DNA from: Parcubacteria group bacterium Greene1014_15
Lineage (GTDB): Bacteria > Patescibacteriota > Minisyncoccia > Phycocordibacterales > VMGT01
DNA length: 51,976 nt
NCBI GenBank assembly: GCA_007376725.1
Contig: VMGT01000004.1
Location: forward strand, 1-51,976
Reading direction: 5' to 3'
Within the stretch, counting starts at the first letter, position 1. Each line of letters starts with the position of its first letter. Below the pieces are notes generated by a model. It saw only the letters and a program-made list of their open reading frames with translations. It ran no database searches and had not been told where the DNA came from. Position numbers and translations under genes: made by a program. Below, piece after piece: positions 42,058 through 50,642 of the stretch.

Positions 42058-44010
42058 ATGAGAAAAAGAAAACGGATGCAAAAAAACACACCCTCAAAAC
42101 AACCATTTCGGGGTATCGTTTCGCTCACAGCACGTAGAATCGGTTTTGTCGCGAATGAAAAATTCGAAGAGGATATCCTTATTCCCGAAGAATATCTCAA
42201 TACCGCGCTTCAAGGTGACGAAGTGGAAGTTGAACTGCTACCTCCACGCCGAGGTGAACGACAGCAAGGAAAAATCCTCAAAATCATTGTTCGAAAAAGA
42301 ATGCAATTTGTCGGTACTATCAAAATAGAAAACGGAATCTCGACACTCATTCCCGACGACAGAAAAATGTACGCGACCATTATCATCACCAAGAATGAAG
42401 CAGAAAAACTTGCGCCAGAAACAAAAGCGCTCGTGGAAATCATCTGGGACAATCCGCGCGAAAACCCGATAGGCACAATTAAAAAAGTACTCGGTAAAAA
42501 AGGGGATCACGAAGTTGAAATGGAGGCAATCATTCTTGAAAAAGGGTTCACTTCAGGATTTCCCGAAAATGTCGAGAAGGAAGCGGAAGAGCTCAAGAAA
42601 AATTCAAGTAGTACAGAGAGAGATCGCGCAGAACGCAGAGACATGCGAGAAATACCGACATGCACTATTGACCCCGCAAACGCTAAAGATTTTGATGACG
42701 CGCTGTCGTTCCGAGAAAACGAAGACGGCAGCTATGAAATAGGTGTGCATATTGCCGATGTGTCACACTATGTACACGAAGGCACAGCACTCGATCGCGA
42801 AGCGATTTCCCGCGGCGTTTCGGTGTATCTTGTCGATCGCACCATCCCCATGCTTCCGCACATTCTTTCAAACGATCTCTGTAGCCTCAATCCAAATGAA
42901 GACAAAAGAACGTTCTCTGCGATTTTCACGCTTGACCAAAATGGCGCTGTCAAAGAACGCTGGTTCGGAAAGACACTCATGCATTCGAATAAGCGTTTCA
43001 GTTATGAAGAAGCGCAGCAGACGATAGAGAGTGGTGAAGGAATTTTCGGCCGAGAACTTGGTATTCTCAATGTGCTAGCAAAAAAAATAAAAGCTCGACG
43101 ACACGCACACGGCGCAATTGACTTCGAGGAAGATGAGGTTCAATTTACGCTCGACGCACAAGGAAAACCTATCGAGATCAAGCGCAAGGTGCGCCTTGAC
43201 GCGCACAAGCTCATCGAGGAATTCATGCTTCTTGCCAATCGAGAAGTCGCGGAATGTATCAATCGCCTCGAAAAAGAAACAGGAAGCAAAAGACTATTCG
43301 TCTACAGGATCCACGATATGCCAAACTCTGAAAAAATGGAGGAGCTCGCAATCTTTCTGCGTGCCATCGGTCATGAACTTCCCACACTGCAGGGAAAAGT
43401 AAGTTCAAAAGACCTTAACGCACTCTTTAAAAGAATAGAAGGTGAGGCAACTGAAGGTCTCATAAAAACCGCGGCTCTGCGCGCTATGTCAAAAGCGATA
43501 TACTCAACAAAAAACATCGGCCATTTCGGCCTTGCTTTTAAGTACTATACGCACTTCACCTCTCCTATTCGCCGCTATCCGGACATCATGGTGCATCGTC
43601 TTCTTGAAAAATATCTCAAGCACGAGGTTGTGCACGCATCGGAACTCAATAAGTATCACCGTCTTGCGACATCTTCGACACAACAGGAAATCGCCGCAAC
43701 GGACGCGGAGCGCGCGTCCATCAAGTTCAAGCAAGTCGAATATATGGCAGAACATATCGGAGAAACATTCGATGCAATTATTTCAGGCGTCACAGAATGG
43801 GGAATTTACGTTGAGGTCGTATCCACCAAAGCAGAAGGAATGATCCACATTCGCAATCTTGGAAGAGAATACTTTGAACTCGACCAAAAAAATTACCGTC
43901 TTATTGGCACAGACACGAGAAAGTCTTTCAATCTCGGAGACAAACTCAAAGTAAAACTCACCGGCGCCGACATAGACGCGCGGACTCTTGACTTTGCTCT
44001 TTTTGTGTGA
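42058..44010 (+). CDS. rnr: Ribonuclease R
   Basis: A 650-residue 3'-5' exoribonuclease. Two cold-shock-type domains (FRGIVSLTARRIGFVANEKF; MQFVGTIKIENGISTLIPDD), the RNB catalytic domain with IDPANAKDFDDALSF near 205 (the four Asp that bind Mg), VSHYVHEGTALDREAISRG, ARRHAHGAIDFEEDEVQF, FTSPIRRYPDIMVHR, and a C-terminal S1 domain (FDAIISGVTEWGIYVEVVST). RNase R degrades structured RNA, so it is relevant for the many hairpin elements here. Shorter than in E. coli (813) because the N- and C-terminal basic tails are absent. Start at 42058 or 42076; no clear ribosome site. Confidence 0.96.
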   Translation: MRKRKRMQKNTPSKQPFRGIVSLTARRIGFVANEKFEEDILIPEEYLNTALQGDEVEVELLPPRRGERQQGKILKIIVRKRMQFVGTIKIENGISTLIPDDRKMYATIIITKNEAEKLAPETKALVEIIWDNPRENPIGTIKKVLGKKGDHEVEMEAIILEKGFTSGFPENVEKEAEELKKNSSSTERDRAERRDMREIPTCTIDPANAKDFDDALSFRENEDGSYEIGVHIADVSHYVHEGTALDREAISRGVSVYLVDRTIPMLPHILSNDLCSLNPNEDKRTFSAIFTLDQNGAVKERWFGKTLMHSNKRFSYEEAQQTIESGEGIFGRELGILNVLAKKIKARRHAHGAIDFEEDEVQFTLDAQGKPIEIKRKVRLDAHKLIEEFMLLANREVAECINRLEKETGSKRLFVYRIHDMPNSEKMEELAIFLRAIGHELPTLQGKVSSKDLNALFKRIEGEATEGLIKTAALRAMSKAIYSTKNIGHFGLAFKYYTHFTSPIRRYPDIMVHRLLEKYLKHEVVHASELNKYHRLATSSTQQEIAATDAERASIKFKQVEYMAEHIGETFDAIISGVTEWGIYVEVVSTKAEGMIHIRNLGREYFELDQKNYRLIGTDTRKSFNLGDKLKVKLTGADIDARTLDFALFV

Positions 44011-44065
44011 TACTCTTTTACGAGTCTTCGAAAGAGAGCATGCCACAAGAAAAAAGGAGAAAGAT

Positions 44066-44437
44066 ATGCTTGCGGACCTCATGGAGGAACTCAAAAAACG
44101 CCCACAAACATGGGCCGAGCGGCGAAAACAACTTCGTCAACGACATGGAACTATCGACCCGGGTCTGCCTCCTCACTTCATCACGTTATTAGAAAACAGA
44201 AATGAAAACGAATTCTGGGAGGCAAAAAAATTGACCGACGCGCCGGTCATCATCAGTGAGGAAAGGTACACGGACATCCCAAATACAGTCATAGTATATG
44301 GCTTGGATGTCGAGCGCAGGAATCTTAACGAGTTCTGGCATGTTTTTGGACATCTTTGCAGTGAAAACTACCACACCTGCGATGCACGGTGTGAAATCTA
44401 CGAGCTTCCTCCTTACAAAGAAAAGCCGTTCATATAG
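44066..44437 (+). CDS. Unknown 123-residue protein after RNase R
   Basis: The ATG at 44066 follows AAAAAGGAG, which fixes the start; the longer frame to 43988 overlaps rnr. Helical basic N-terminus (MLADLMEELKKRPQTWAERR), then PHFITLLENRNENEFWEAKK and a C-terminal part with His and Cys (NEFWHVFGHLCSENYHTCDA, RCEIY) that could bind a metal. No family recognised. Likely cotranscribed with rnr, 55 bases downstream, and closed by a terminator. Confidence 0.7.
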   Translation: MLADLMEELKKRPQTWAERRKQLRQRHGTIDPGLPPHFITLLENRNENEFWEAKKLTDAPVIISEERYTDIPNTVIVYGLDVERRNLNEFWHVFGHLCSENYHTCDARCEIYELPPYKEKPFI

Positions 44438-44450
44438 AACATGCGCAGAA

Positions 44451-44486
44451 AACCCGAGGACACAACGTCCTCGGGTTGAATTTTTT
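44451..44486 (+). terminator. Terminator of the rnr unit
   Basis: AACCCGAGGAC pairs with GTCCTCGGGTT around ACAAC and is followed by GAATTTTTT. Confidence 0.92.
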
Positions 44487-44499
44487 CTTATCTACGCAA

Positions 44500-44961
44500 C
44501 TATTTCAAATGCAGCTCAAAATATGTATCTTTGCGCTCAAAGCCAAGTTTTTCGTAAAGGCTACGCCCAGCATTGCGATGTGCGGCGCTTGATAAAACTA
44601 TTTTGTGGCAATCTGCTTCGCGCGCATGTTCAATCGCTCTCAACATAAGCCGCTCCCCGATCCCGAGACCTCGATAATTTGTATCAACCACAACATCATC
44701 AATAGCGCCCTGACGGCCAGTCAATGTCTCAAATATGTTGAGCGTCAAAATGCCGATGATGTCGCCGCAAATTTCCGGCCGCGCAACATAGACAAAGGCA
44801 GAAGTTCTCTGCAAATACGAACGGAGTGTTGTTCCGCTCATACACACAAAGCTCTTGCTCAACTGTGTAAGTAGTCGGTTTATGGACCAAATATCTCGCC
44901 ATTCAACAATCGTATCTTGTTTCGTAATCAAAGAAATCGTTGTCGAAAGTAAATCGGTCAT
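44500..44961 (-). CDS. GNAT-family N-acetyltransferase
   Basis: A 153-residue protein starting at the ATG at 44961 behind GGAGGAGG; the ATG at 45027 has no site. Acetyl-CoA loop in VVVDTNYRGLGIGERLMLRA (R-x-x-G-x-G/I form), and C-terminal KIVLSSAAHRNAGRSLYEKL with GFERKDTYFELHL, typical of the PA4866/RimI-like side of the family. Substrate unknown. Second gene of a unit with 45046-45303. Confidence 0.88.
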   Translation of the reverse strand: MTDLLSTTISLITKQDTIVEWRDIWSINRLLTQLSKSFVCMSGTTLRSYLQRTSAFVYVARPEICGDIIGILTLNIFETLTGRQGAIDDVVVDTNYRGLGIGERLMLRAIEHAREADCHKIVLSSAAHRNAGRSLYEKLGFERKDTYFELHLK

Positions 44962-45045
44962 GGCCTCCTCCATCAAAAAATTATCATGGCTGCTGCGATA
45001 ACCATGCGTTCGTCCTCTATATGGCACAACCCATATATCAAATGA

Positions 45046-45303
45046 TCAATTGCCCGATCTTCCCGCTTGGGTTTTTCCACTCGATAGCTCCTCATGTTCC
45101 CATGAAAATAAATCGTCTAGCAGCGCGAGAATTTGAATACGATTACCGAAATTTTTACTCGAAATAACCGTATTCCACCCACCGTCCATAAGAATGTCGA
45201 TCGTCCCACTTGGACGATCAATCCGAAACATCCGCCCATGATAGTGCCATCCTGGTGCAACAATCTTCCCAAGCTCCTCCAGAAACACCCATTCAACCGC
45301 CAT
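45046..45303 (-). CDS. Small protein of unknown function
   Basis: An 85-residue protein with a near-perfect AAGGAGG seven bases before the ATG at 45303; the longer frame to 45357 is rejected. Beta-rich (APGWHYHGRMFRIDRPSGTI, DILMDGGWNTVISSKNFG) with an acidic helix at the end. No family recognised. First gene of the unit that also makes the acetyltransferase. Confidence 0.7.
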   Translation of the reverse strand: MAVEWVFLEELGKIVAPGWHYHGRMFRIDRPSGTIDILMDGGWNTVISSKNFGNRIQILALLDDLFSWEHEELSSGKTQAGRSGN

Positions 45304-45345
45304 GCAAACCTCCTTCGCATTTTTCAGTGACCTTAATCTAAAAAA

Positions 45346-45374
45346 ACGATAGCACAAAGTATAATATATGTCAA
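45346..45374 (-). promoter_or_regulatory. Promoter of the acetyltransferase unit
   Basis: TTGACA (45369-45374), 17 bases, TATCGT (45346-45351) on the minus strand, in the short gap after the smc-like stop. It gives a leader of about 35 bases. Confidence 0.6.
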
Positions 45375-45395
45375 TTTTCCGTACCTACACAGAGG

Positions 45396-47651
45396 CTACT
45401 TCGCCACTTTTACTGCCTCATCAAAACGAACCGAGAGAAGCTGTGAGACACCGTCGCCGCTCATGGTTACGCCATACAAAATTCCAGCGCGGCTCATGGT
45501 CTCGCGATTGTGCGTAATCAAAATAAGCTGCGAGTGAACGGCAAGATTCTCTATCATGTCGCCGTACTTGCGCGAATTCGCTTCATCAAGCGCGGCGTCT
45601 GTTTCATCCAGTATCAAAAACGGCGGAGGATTCACTTGTGATATCGCAAAGATAAGCGCAATCGAGGTGAGCGCGCGCTCCCCTCCCGAGAGTATGTCGA
45701 GATTGCTCACGCGCTTGCGCGGCAGGCTGACCTCAATCATCATTCCCTCAACGCCCTCCTCCTCTTCAGAGATACTGTCTGCATCCTCCTCACCTGCAAG
45801 AACAAGCTGTAGACGCCGGCGCTTTTTTTCGCGTACCACAGAAAGAGATGCAGTGCCGCCGCCAAACATCAGAGAAAAATAATTCTGGAATTGATCGTTA
45901 ATTTTCGCAACGCCCGCTTTGAATTCGTAATCGAGGCGAACATCAAGGTCGGTTATTAGTTCACGAAGCGATTGCGCCGATTGACGCAAATCCCCAAGTT
46001 CCCTTGCAAGAAACTCATCTCGCGCGAGTATCTCATCATATTCCCGCTTGACTTCGCCGCCCGCACCGTTGCCCATCTCTTCGAGGCGAACACAAGTACG
46101 CTCAATGGCTCGTCTGCGCTCGCGCTGCTTATCTCTTCCCTCGGCAAGTACGTCCACACTATTAATAACAAAATTGGCATAGTTCACGAGCTCGCGCCCA
46201 ACAACAGCAGCAGCTTCGCCGAGATCATTTTTAAACTCTTTCTCTTCACGTTCGCACTGTTCTTCTTTCAAACGAATCTGCATCAATTCCGTGTGTAACA
46301 CTTGCTGCTCCCGCATAAGCGCAAACATCTCTCGCTCCGCTTCTCTGCCAACTTCCTTTTCCCTTTCCATCTCTTCACACATCATGCGATATTCAAGGTC
46401 AAGAGCACGTCCTTCTTTTTCAAGTTCTGATATTTTTTCCTCTATGTGCTTCTTCTGCTCAACCTGATCATCATAGTCTTTTGTATCGAGAGTGATCTTT
46501 TCTATTCCACCCTCGGACTCATGCAGAAGAAACTTTTGCATAATCTCATGTATCCGCGAAAAAGCAGCCTGAATACCCTCAAGCGTCTGCCGCTCCGCTA
46601 TATGCCCTATCTCCACATCAAGCTTGTGAACAAATTCTTCCACACGAGAAAAAGAAATACTCCTCTGTTTATGCGCGAGATTGCGCTCCTGTTCTTTGCG
46701 AAAATGCATCTGCCAAGCAGAGATCATGCCTTCAAGCCGCCCCAATTTGCGCTCGGCGCTGCTTCTCTCGTCTCGTGCCGCATGCATACGCTCTTCAAGA
46801 GAAACTATTGCATGGCTCCGTCCATCGGTCTTTGAACTCACAGCGAGCTCTTTTTTGAGATTTTGAAGTTTTTCCTCAAGTCCCTCTTTCTTTTTTTCTG
46901 GTATTTCGCGCTCTCGAACAAGCCGCTGCCGCACATCGGCAATATAGAGAGATTCGCGCTTGAAATATTCAAGGCAGAGTGTTCGCAAATCACCGCGCAT
47001 ATGTTCCGCTTTTGCAACTTTTTCAACCTGTCTCTTTAAAAAGGAAATGTGCGGTGCGATCTCTTTCCGCAGCGACTCGACAGAGCGCATATTTTCTTCT
47101 GTTTTTTCAAGCTTTTTTTCACTCTCCTGTTTTTTAAATTGATATACTTTGAGTCCAAGCGCTTCCTCGATCATGACACGACGCTCTTTGAGCGTTGCAT
47201 TCAAAATTCTATCCGCCTCACCTTGAGAAATAATGTGATGCCCGGAAGAACCAATGTGCGCGTGCGCAACCAATTCCATGATGTCACGCAGACGTACGCG
47301 AGATCCGTTGATAAAATACTCATTCGTACCATCTCGATGCACAATCCGTTCAATGACCACTTCGTTGTAGTCAATGTTGAGTATCCGGTCGGCATTATCG
47401 AGTGTGATCTTCACACTGCCGCGATTCGATTTTGCCCCCGCCCCGATACCGCTGTAAATAAGGTCTTCGCCACGCTTTCCGCGGAGCGACTTCATGGATT
47501 GTTCGCCGAGAGCAAAACGAAAACTCTCTGCAATATTTGATTTCCCGCTGCCGTTCGGACCAACGATCGCCGTAATAGGCGCACTAAACTCAAGCGAAGT
47601 TTTTTTCGCAAAAGACTTAAACCCCGAGAGTTCAAGAGAGATGAGGCGCAT
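45396..47651 (-). CDS. SMC-like chromosome protein without a visible hinge
   Basis: A 751-residue ATPase of the SMC family; normal bacterial Smc is about 1150-1200. Walker A GPNGSGKS (31-38), the FRFALGEQSMKSLRGKRGED segment, the ABC signature LSGGERALTS (654-663), Walker B FLILDETDAALD and the D-loop, then LITHNRETM (H-loop) are all intact, so both head halves are there. Between them (about 165-590) is a charged coiled coil rich in Glu and Lys. I cannot find a hinge domain (no Gly-rich alpha/beta block of about 150 residues in the middle). A short 'hinge-less' SMC or one with a minimal turn is the likely reading. It follows rnc, the usual partner. No ScpA or ScpB in the window. Confidence 0.85.
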   Translation of the reverse strand: MRLISLELSGFKSFAKKTSLEFSAPITAIVGPNGSGKSNIAESFRFALGEQSMKSLRGKRGEDLIYSGIGAGAKSNRGSVKITLDNADRILNIDYNEVVIERIVHRDGTNEYFINGSRVRLRDIMELVAHAHIGSSGHHIISQGEADRILNATLKERRVMIEEALGLKVYQFKKQESEKKLEKTEENMRSVESLRKEIAPHISFLKRQVEKVAKAEHMRGDLRTLCLEYFKRESLYIADVRQRLVREREIPEKKKEGLEEKLQNLKKELAVSSKTDGRSHAIVSLEERMHAARDERSSAERKLGRLEGMISAWQMHFRKEQERNLAHKQRSISFSRVEEFVHKLDVEIGHIAERQTLEGIQAAFSRIHEIMQKFLLHESEGGIEKITLDTKDYDDQVEQKKHIEEKISELEKEGRALDLEYRMMCEEMEREKEVGREAEREMFALMREQQVLHTELMQIRLKEEQCEREEKEFKNDLGEAAAVVGRELVNYANFVINSVDVLAEGRDKQRERRRAIERTCVRLEEMGNGAGGEVKREYDEILARDEFLARELGDLRQSAQSLRELITDLDVRLDYEFKAGVAKINDQFQNYFSLMFGGGTASLSVVREKKRRRLQLVLAGEEDADSISEEEEGVEGMMIEVSLPRKRVSNLDILSGGERALTSIALIFAISQVNPPPFLILDETDAALDEANSRKYGDMIENLAVHSQLILITHNRETMSRAGILYGVTMSGDGVSQLLSVRFDEAVKVAK

Positions 47652-47704
47652 CGCTCTTTATTGTAATATCGGAACGTCCACAATGCACGAGGATTATGTG
47701 CTTT

Positions 47705-47886
47705 AGACACTGTAACAAAATAAATTAAACATCTTATGCTCTCTGTATATCCATATATTGTTCGTGCTCAATCACAAAATGCTCACCGTATCTCTCGATA
47801 CGTTTCGAATTTGCTCATTCCGCGCCAAACAATATCTGAATACGCAGAAAACGTAATCTCGTCCAATTTATTTTGTTACAGTGCCT
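47705..47886. repeat. Palindromic element H (182 bp) between rnc and smc
   Basis: Terminal arms AGACACTGTAACAAAATAAA and its counterpart AGGCACTGTAACAAAATAAA differ at one base. Inside, ATATTGTT pairs with AACAATAT, and the centre is a CGTATC-TCTC-GATACG hairpin. The outer end reaches the first base of the rnc stop codon. It lies between rnc and the smc-like gene. Confidence 0.88.
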
Positions 47887-48578
47887 TAATTCCAACGTTT
47901 TTCTTCAAGCGCGTGTCGCGCAGCCTCCTGCTCCGCCTCTTGCTTTGAGCGCCCTTTTCCTTCCGCAATCATTTCACTTCCGAGATACACAGCAACCGTA
48001 AAGTATTTGTCGTGGTCCGGTCCAGTCTCCTTTACCGTCTTATACGTTGGCGTAACACTTGCAATATCCTGCGCTTTTTCCTGAAATAGACTCTTCGAAT
48101 CCTGCCACAATCCCATTTCAACCATTTCTTTCTGCAAGGGAAAAAGATTTTTTTCAATAAAACTTTGCGCGATAGCATATCCTTGGTCAAGATAGATCGC
48201 ACCAATAACCGCCTCAAAAGTATTTGCAAGAATATATTGCCTTGCGCGACCCGTGTCTTTCGCTTCCCCGCGAGAAAGAAGGAGATAATCATCCATGTAT
48301 AAATTCCCAGCAACTCGCGAAATCGTATTGGTGTTCACAAGCGCAGAACGAAACGAGGTCAATTCACCCTCGGTCTTGTCTGGATAGATGCCATACAAGT
48401 ATTCCGTCACAACAAGTTCGAGCACTGCATCGCCTAAAAACTCAAGACGCTCATTGTGTCCGAGTCCAGCGCTCTTATTTTCATTGATGTACGAACGATG
48501 CGTAAAAGCTTGCCGGAGCAGGGCCTTGTTCTTGAATACAACAGCGTTCTGCTCTTCGAATTCGTTAAAGTCAGCCAT
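47886..48578 (-). CDS. rnc: Ribonuclease III
   Basis: A 230-residue double-strand RNA nuclease started at the ATG at 48578 (MADFNEFEEQNAVVF). The RNase III signature NERLEFLGDAVLELVVTEYL is intact (catalytic Glu and Asp), second metal ligands in ANTFEAVIGAIYLDQGY, then the dsRNA-binding domain (FTVAVYLGSEMIAEGKGRSK, QEAEQEAARHAL). It processes rRNA and may cut the long hairpins of this region. Its stop touches element H, its start is 14 bases from element I. Confidence 0.96.
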   Translation of the reverse strand: MADFNEFEEQNAVVFKNKALLRQAFTHRSYINENKSAGLGHNERLEFLGDAVLELVVTEYLYGIYPDKTEGELTSFRSALVNTNTISRVAGNLYMDDYLLLSRGEAKDTGRARQYILANTFEAVIGAIYLDQGYAIAQSFIEKNLFPLQKEMVEMGLWQDSKSLFQEKAQDIASVTPTYKTVKETGPDHDKYFTVAVYLGSEMIAEGKGRSKQEAEQEAARHALEEKRWN

Positions 48579-48591
48579 AGAAATCCATCGG

Positions 48592-48660
48592 ATTTCCAAG
48601 TTTGCAATTACCAATCTCCACGCTGGAGTAGACCCTATCGGGCATTGCAAAATTGAAAAT
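48592..48660. repeat. Short palindromic element I (69 bp) between nusB and rnc
   Basis: On the minus strand ATTTTCAATTTTGCAAT pairs with ATTGCAAACTTGGAAAT (15 Watson-Crick pairs, one G-T, one mismatch) around a central CTCCA-GCG-TGGAG hairpin. One end is the first base of the nusB-nudix stop codon and the other lies 14 bases before the rnc start. Confidence 0.65.
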
Positions 48661-49565
48661 TATTTTTTATCTAATAATATGTTTACAGCTTTCGTGACAA
48701 GCGGCAAAATGTCGTCGTAAAAATTCAGATCAACAATCTCGGAAAGTTTAAACCATCGCGCGTCGTCAAGACCTCCCCCCTCTTCGAGTTTAAGATCCTC
48801 GTGTTTCGCTTCGCCAAGAAAGTAGGTGACATTTTTGCGTTTCTTGCCGATCTCGGGATCATTCGCAATATACTCATTCTCGCCGAGCTTTTCCTTGATA
48901 TCGATATCAACTCCAATTTCTTCCTTAATTTTTCTGACAGTCCCAGGGAAAGGATCCTCTCCCGGAATCATACGCCCTTTCGAAAGCGTCCAGTGACCAA
49001 AAATATCGTGCACAAGCGCGAGGTAAATGTCATTTCCTTCGCGCGCATACACCACAGCGCCACCAAGCTGTTCGAGCGGCATTTTTTCATAAGGAACATC
49101 TTTGATCCTCACCTTTTTCCTCTTCGAAATCTCATCCTTTCCAGGTTCTCCGATCTCTTTATAGATCGCGCCGAGCACACCATTGATAAACTTGCCGCTG
49201 TTCTCGCCGCCGTATGTTTTAGCAAGTTCAATGGCCTCGTTAATCGCAACTTTCGCCGGCACTTCTTTGCGATCCGCAAACAGAAGCTCGTAGAGTCCGA
49301 GACGCAGCACATTTCGATCGACAACAGAAATTTTTTCAATAGGCCAATCGGGCGCAGCTTCCATAATGATCTTATCGAGCTGTTCGTGTTTACTTATAAC
49401 ACTCTTCATAAGCGCATCCATGAATGATGCATCCTTCACATCCGGAGCAAACTCCTCTATGTTGCGCATAAGAATTTCTGAAGGATCATCCGCGACCATA
49501 CCACGGAAGTCCCATTCAAAAAGCGCTTGCAAAACTATTGATCGTGAGAGGTGCCTATTTGCCAT
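48660..49565 (-). CDS. nusB: Fusion of NusB antitermination factor and Nudix hydrolase
   Basis: A 301-residue protein. Residues 1-140 are NusB: ANRHLSRSIVLQALFEWDFR, the conserved SVVDRNVLRLGLYELLF and NEAIELAKTYGGENSGKFIN with VLGAIYKE. Residues 150-301 are a Nudix domain with its box at G197 to V219: GRMIPGE, seven residues, R211 K212 I K E215 E216 I G V, so the REUxEExGU rule holds except that the second residue is Lys instead of Glu. NusB with NusE supports antitermination of rRNA transcripts; Nudix enzymes cleave nucleoside diphosphate derivatives. Why they are fused is unknown. Gene order rpmF-nusB-rnc-smc suggests an operon. Confidence 0.93.
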   Translation of the reverse strand: MANRHLSRSIVLQALFEWDFRGMVADDPSEILMRNIEEFAPDVKDASFMDALMKSVISKHEQLDKIIMEAAPDWPIEKISVVDRNVLRLGLYELLFADRKEVPAKVAINEAIELAKTYGGENSGKFINGVLGAIYKEIGEPGKDEISKRKKVRIKDVPYEKMPLEQLGGAVVYAREGNDIYLALVHDIFGHWTLSKGRMIPGEDPFPGTVRKIKEEIGVDIDIKEKLGENEYIANDPEIGKKRKNVTYFLGEAKHEDLKLEEGGGLDDARWFKLSEIVDLNFYDDILPLVTKAVNILLDKK

Positions 49566-49615
49566 GTATTGTTACTACGTGAAAGATCTTATCCAATTCG
49601 AGAGAGACGCGGTGC

Positions 49616-49846
49616 TTACTTCGCAGCGCTTTTCTCGCGTTCCTTTTTCTTTTTTTCCTTTCTTGTGATCGACGCAGAAGCGTCAAACACCGCCCTGCCT
49701 TGATATTTTCCGCAATTCTCGCATGCGCGATGACGCCGATGGGGAGAATTGCAGTCGTTACAGCGCGAAAGCCGCGGCTCTACGAGGGCGTGGTGACTTC
49801 TTCGGTTGCCCGTGTGCGCACGGGTATGTCTCATGCGATTAACCAT
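49616..49846 (-). CDS. rpmF: Ribosomal protein L32
   Basis: A 76-residue L32 with the zinc ribbon CNDC (29-32) and CENC (42-45), RMRHTRAHTGNRRSHHAL in front and a basic tail. The usual AVPKRRTSK opening is replaced by VNRMRHTRAHT. A second ATG at 49834 is possible. It lies 50 bases upstream of nusB-nudix. Confidence 0.93.
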   Translation of the reverse strand: MVNRMRHTRAHTGNRRSHHALVEPRLSRCNDCNSPHRRHRACENCGKYQGRAVFDASASITRKEKKKKEREKSAAK

Positions 49847-49921
49847 AGTATGTCGTGTGTATTTTTGTATCCAAAGGCGCTTCTTCGATGCGTAACCGCA
49901 TCATATCTTGTTTTCTTCCGG

Positions 49922-50542
49922 TTAGCAAATGAGCAAACTTTTGAGATATGAACTGCGGTGAATCGGCGAAATACCGTATGCTGTAAGTGCAGCATAGTGG
50001 CCCTTGGTTCCATACCCTTTGTGCACTTCAAAACCATAGAGCGGGTAGAGCGTCGCAAGCTCCTTCATTTTCCGGTCACGCACCACTTTCGCGGCTATTG
50101 ATGCGAGAGAGATGATCGGCTCGGTTTCATCGCCGCGGACAATAGTTTCCTGATTCTTAAACATCTTCGGCGCATGAAGCGAACCATCAAGCAGCACGCG
50201 ACACACGTGCGGATCTACTTCAATTTTTCTAAGCACGGAAGAAATCCCCATTCGAACAGCAGACACAATACCCTCTGTATCTATTACAGTATGAGAAACA
50301 AGACCAACAGAGAATGACATTTTATTTTCTTTACGCAAAAAGACCATCCGTTCATACAATTCTTCGCGTCTTTTTTCCGACAGTTGTTTTGAATCACGTA
50401 TTCCCGGCAATGAAGAAAAGAGTGCGAGACAATCAGATTCTTTAATTATCACAGCGCCTACTGCGACAGGACCGGCAAGGGGCCCGCGACCCGCTTCGTC
50501 AATGCCGACAAGATACGTTAATGCTCGTTCCATCTTCATCAT
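49922..50542 (-). CDS. rnhB: Ribonuclease HII
   Basis: About 206 residues. RNase HII signature GIDEAGRGPLAGPVAVGAVI with the first two catalytic residues, DSKQLSEKRREELYERM, VLLDGSLHAPKMF (Asp) and ISLASIAAKVVRDRKM with HKGYGTKGHYAAL. It removes single ribonucleotides and RNA primers from DNA. Starts at 50554, 50542, 50539 and 50533 are all possible; no ribosome site decides. Confidence 0.95.
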   Translation of the reverse strand: MMKMERALTYLVGIDEAGRGPLAGPVAVGAVIIKESDCLALFSSLPGIRDSKQLSEKRREELYERMVFLRKENKMSFSVGLVSHTVIDTEGIVSAVRMGISSVLRKIEVDPHVCRVLLDGSLHAPKMFKNQETIVRGDETEPIISLASIAAKVVRDRKMKELATLYPLYGFEVHKGYGTKGHYAALTAYGISPIHRSSYLKSLLIC

Positions 50543-50642
50543 AGTAACGCACATACGAGCACAGAACGAGGATATGTGTTACACTCTGGCAAGATTTAAT
50601 GAATATCAGTTTTATGACTAACTACGGTTGTGGAGTTTTGAT

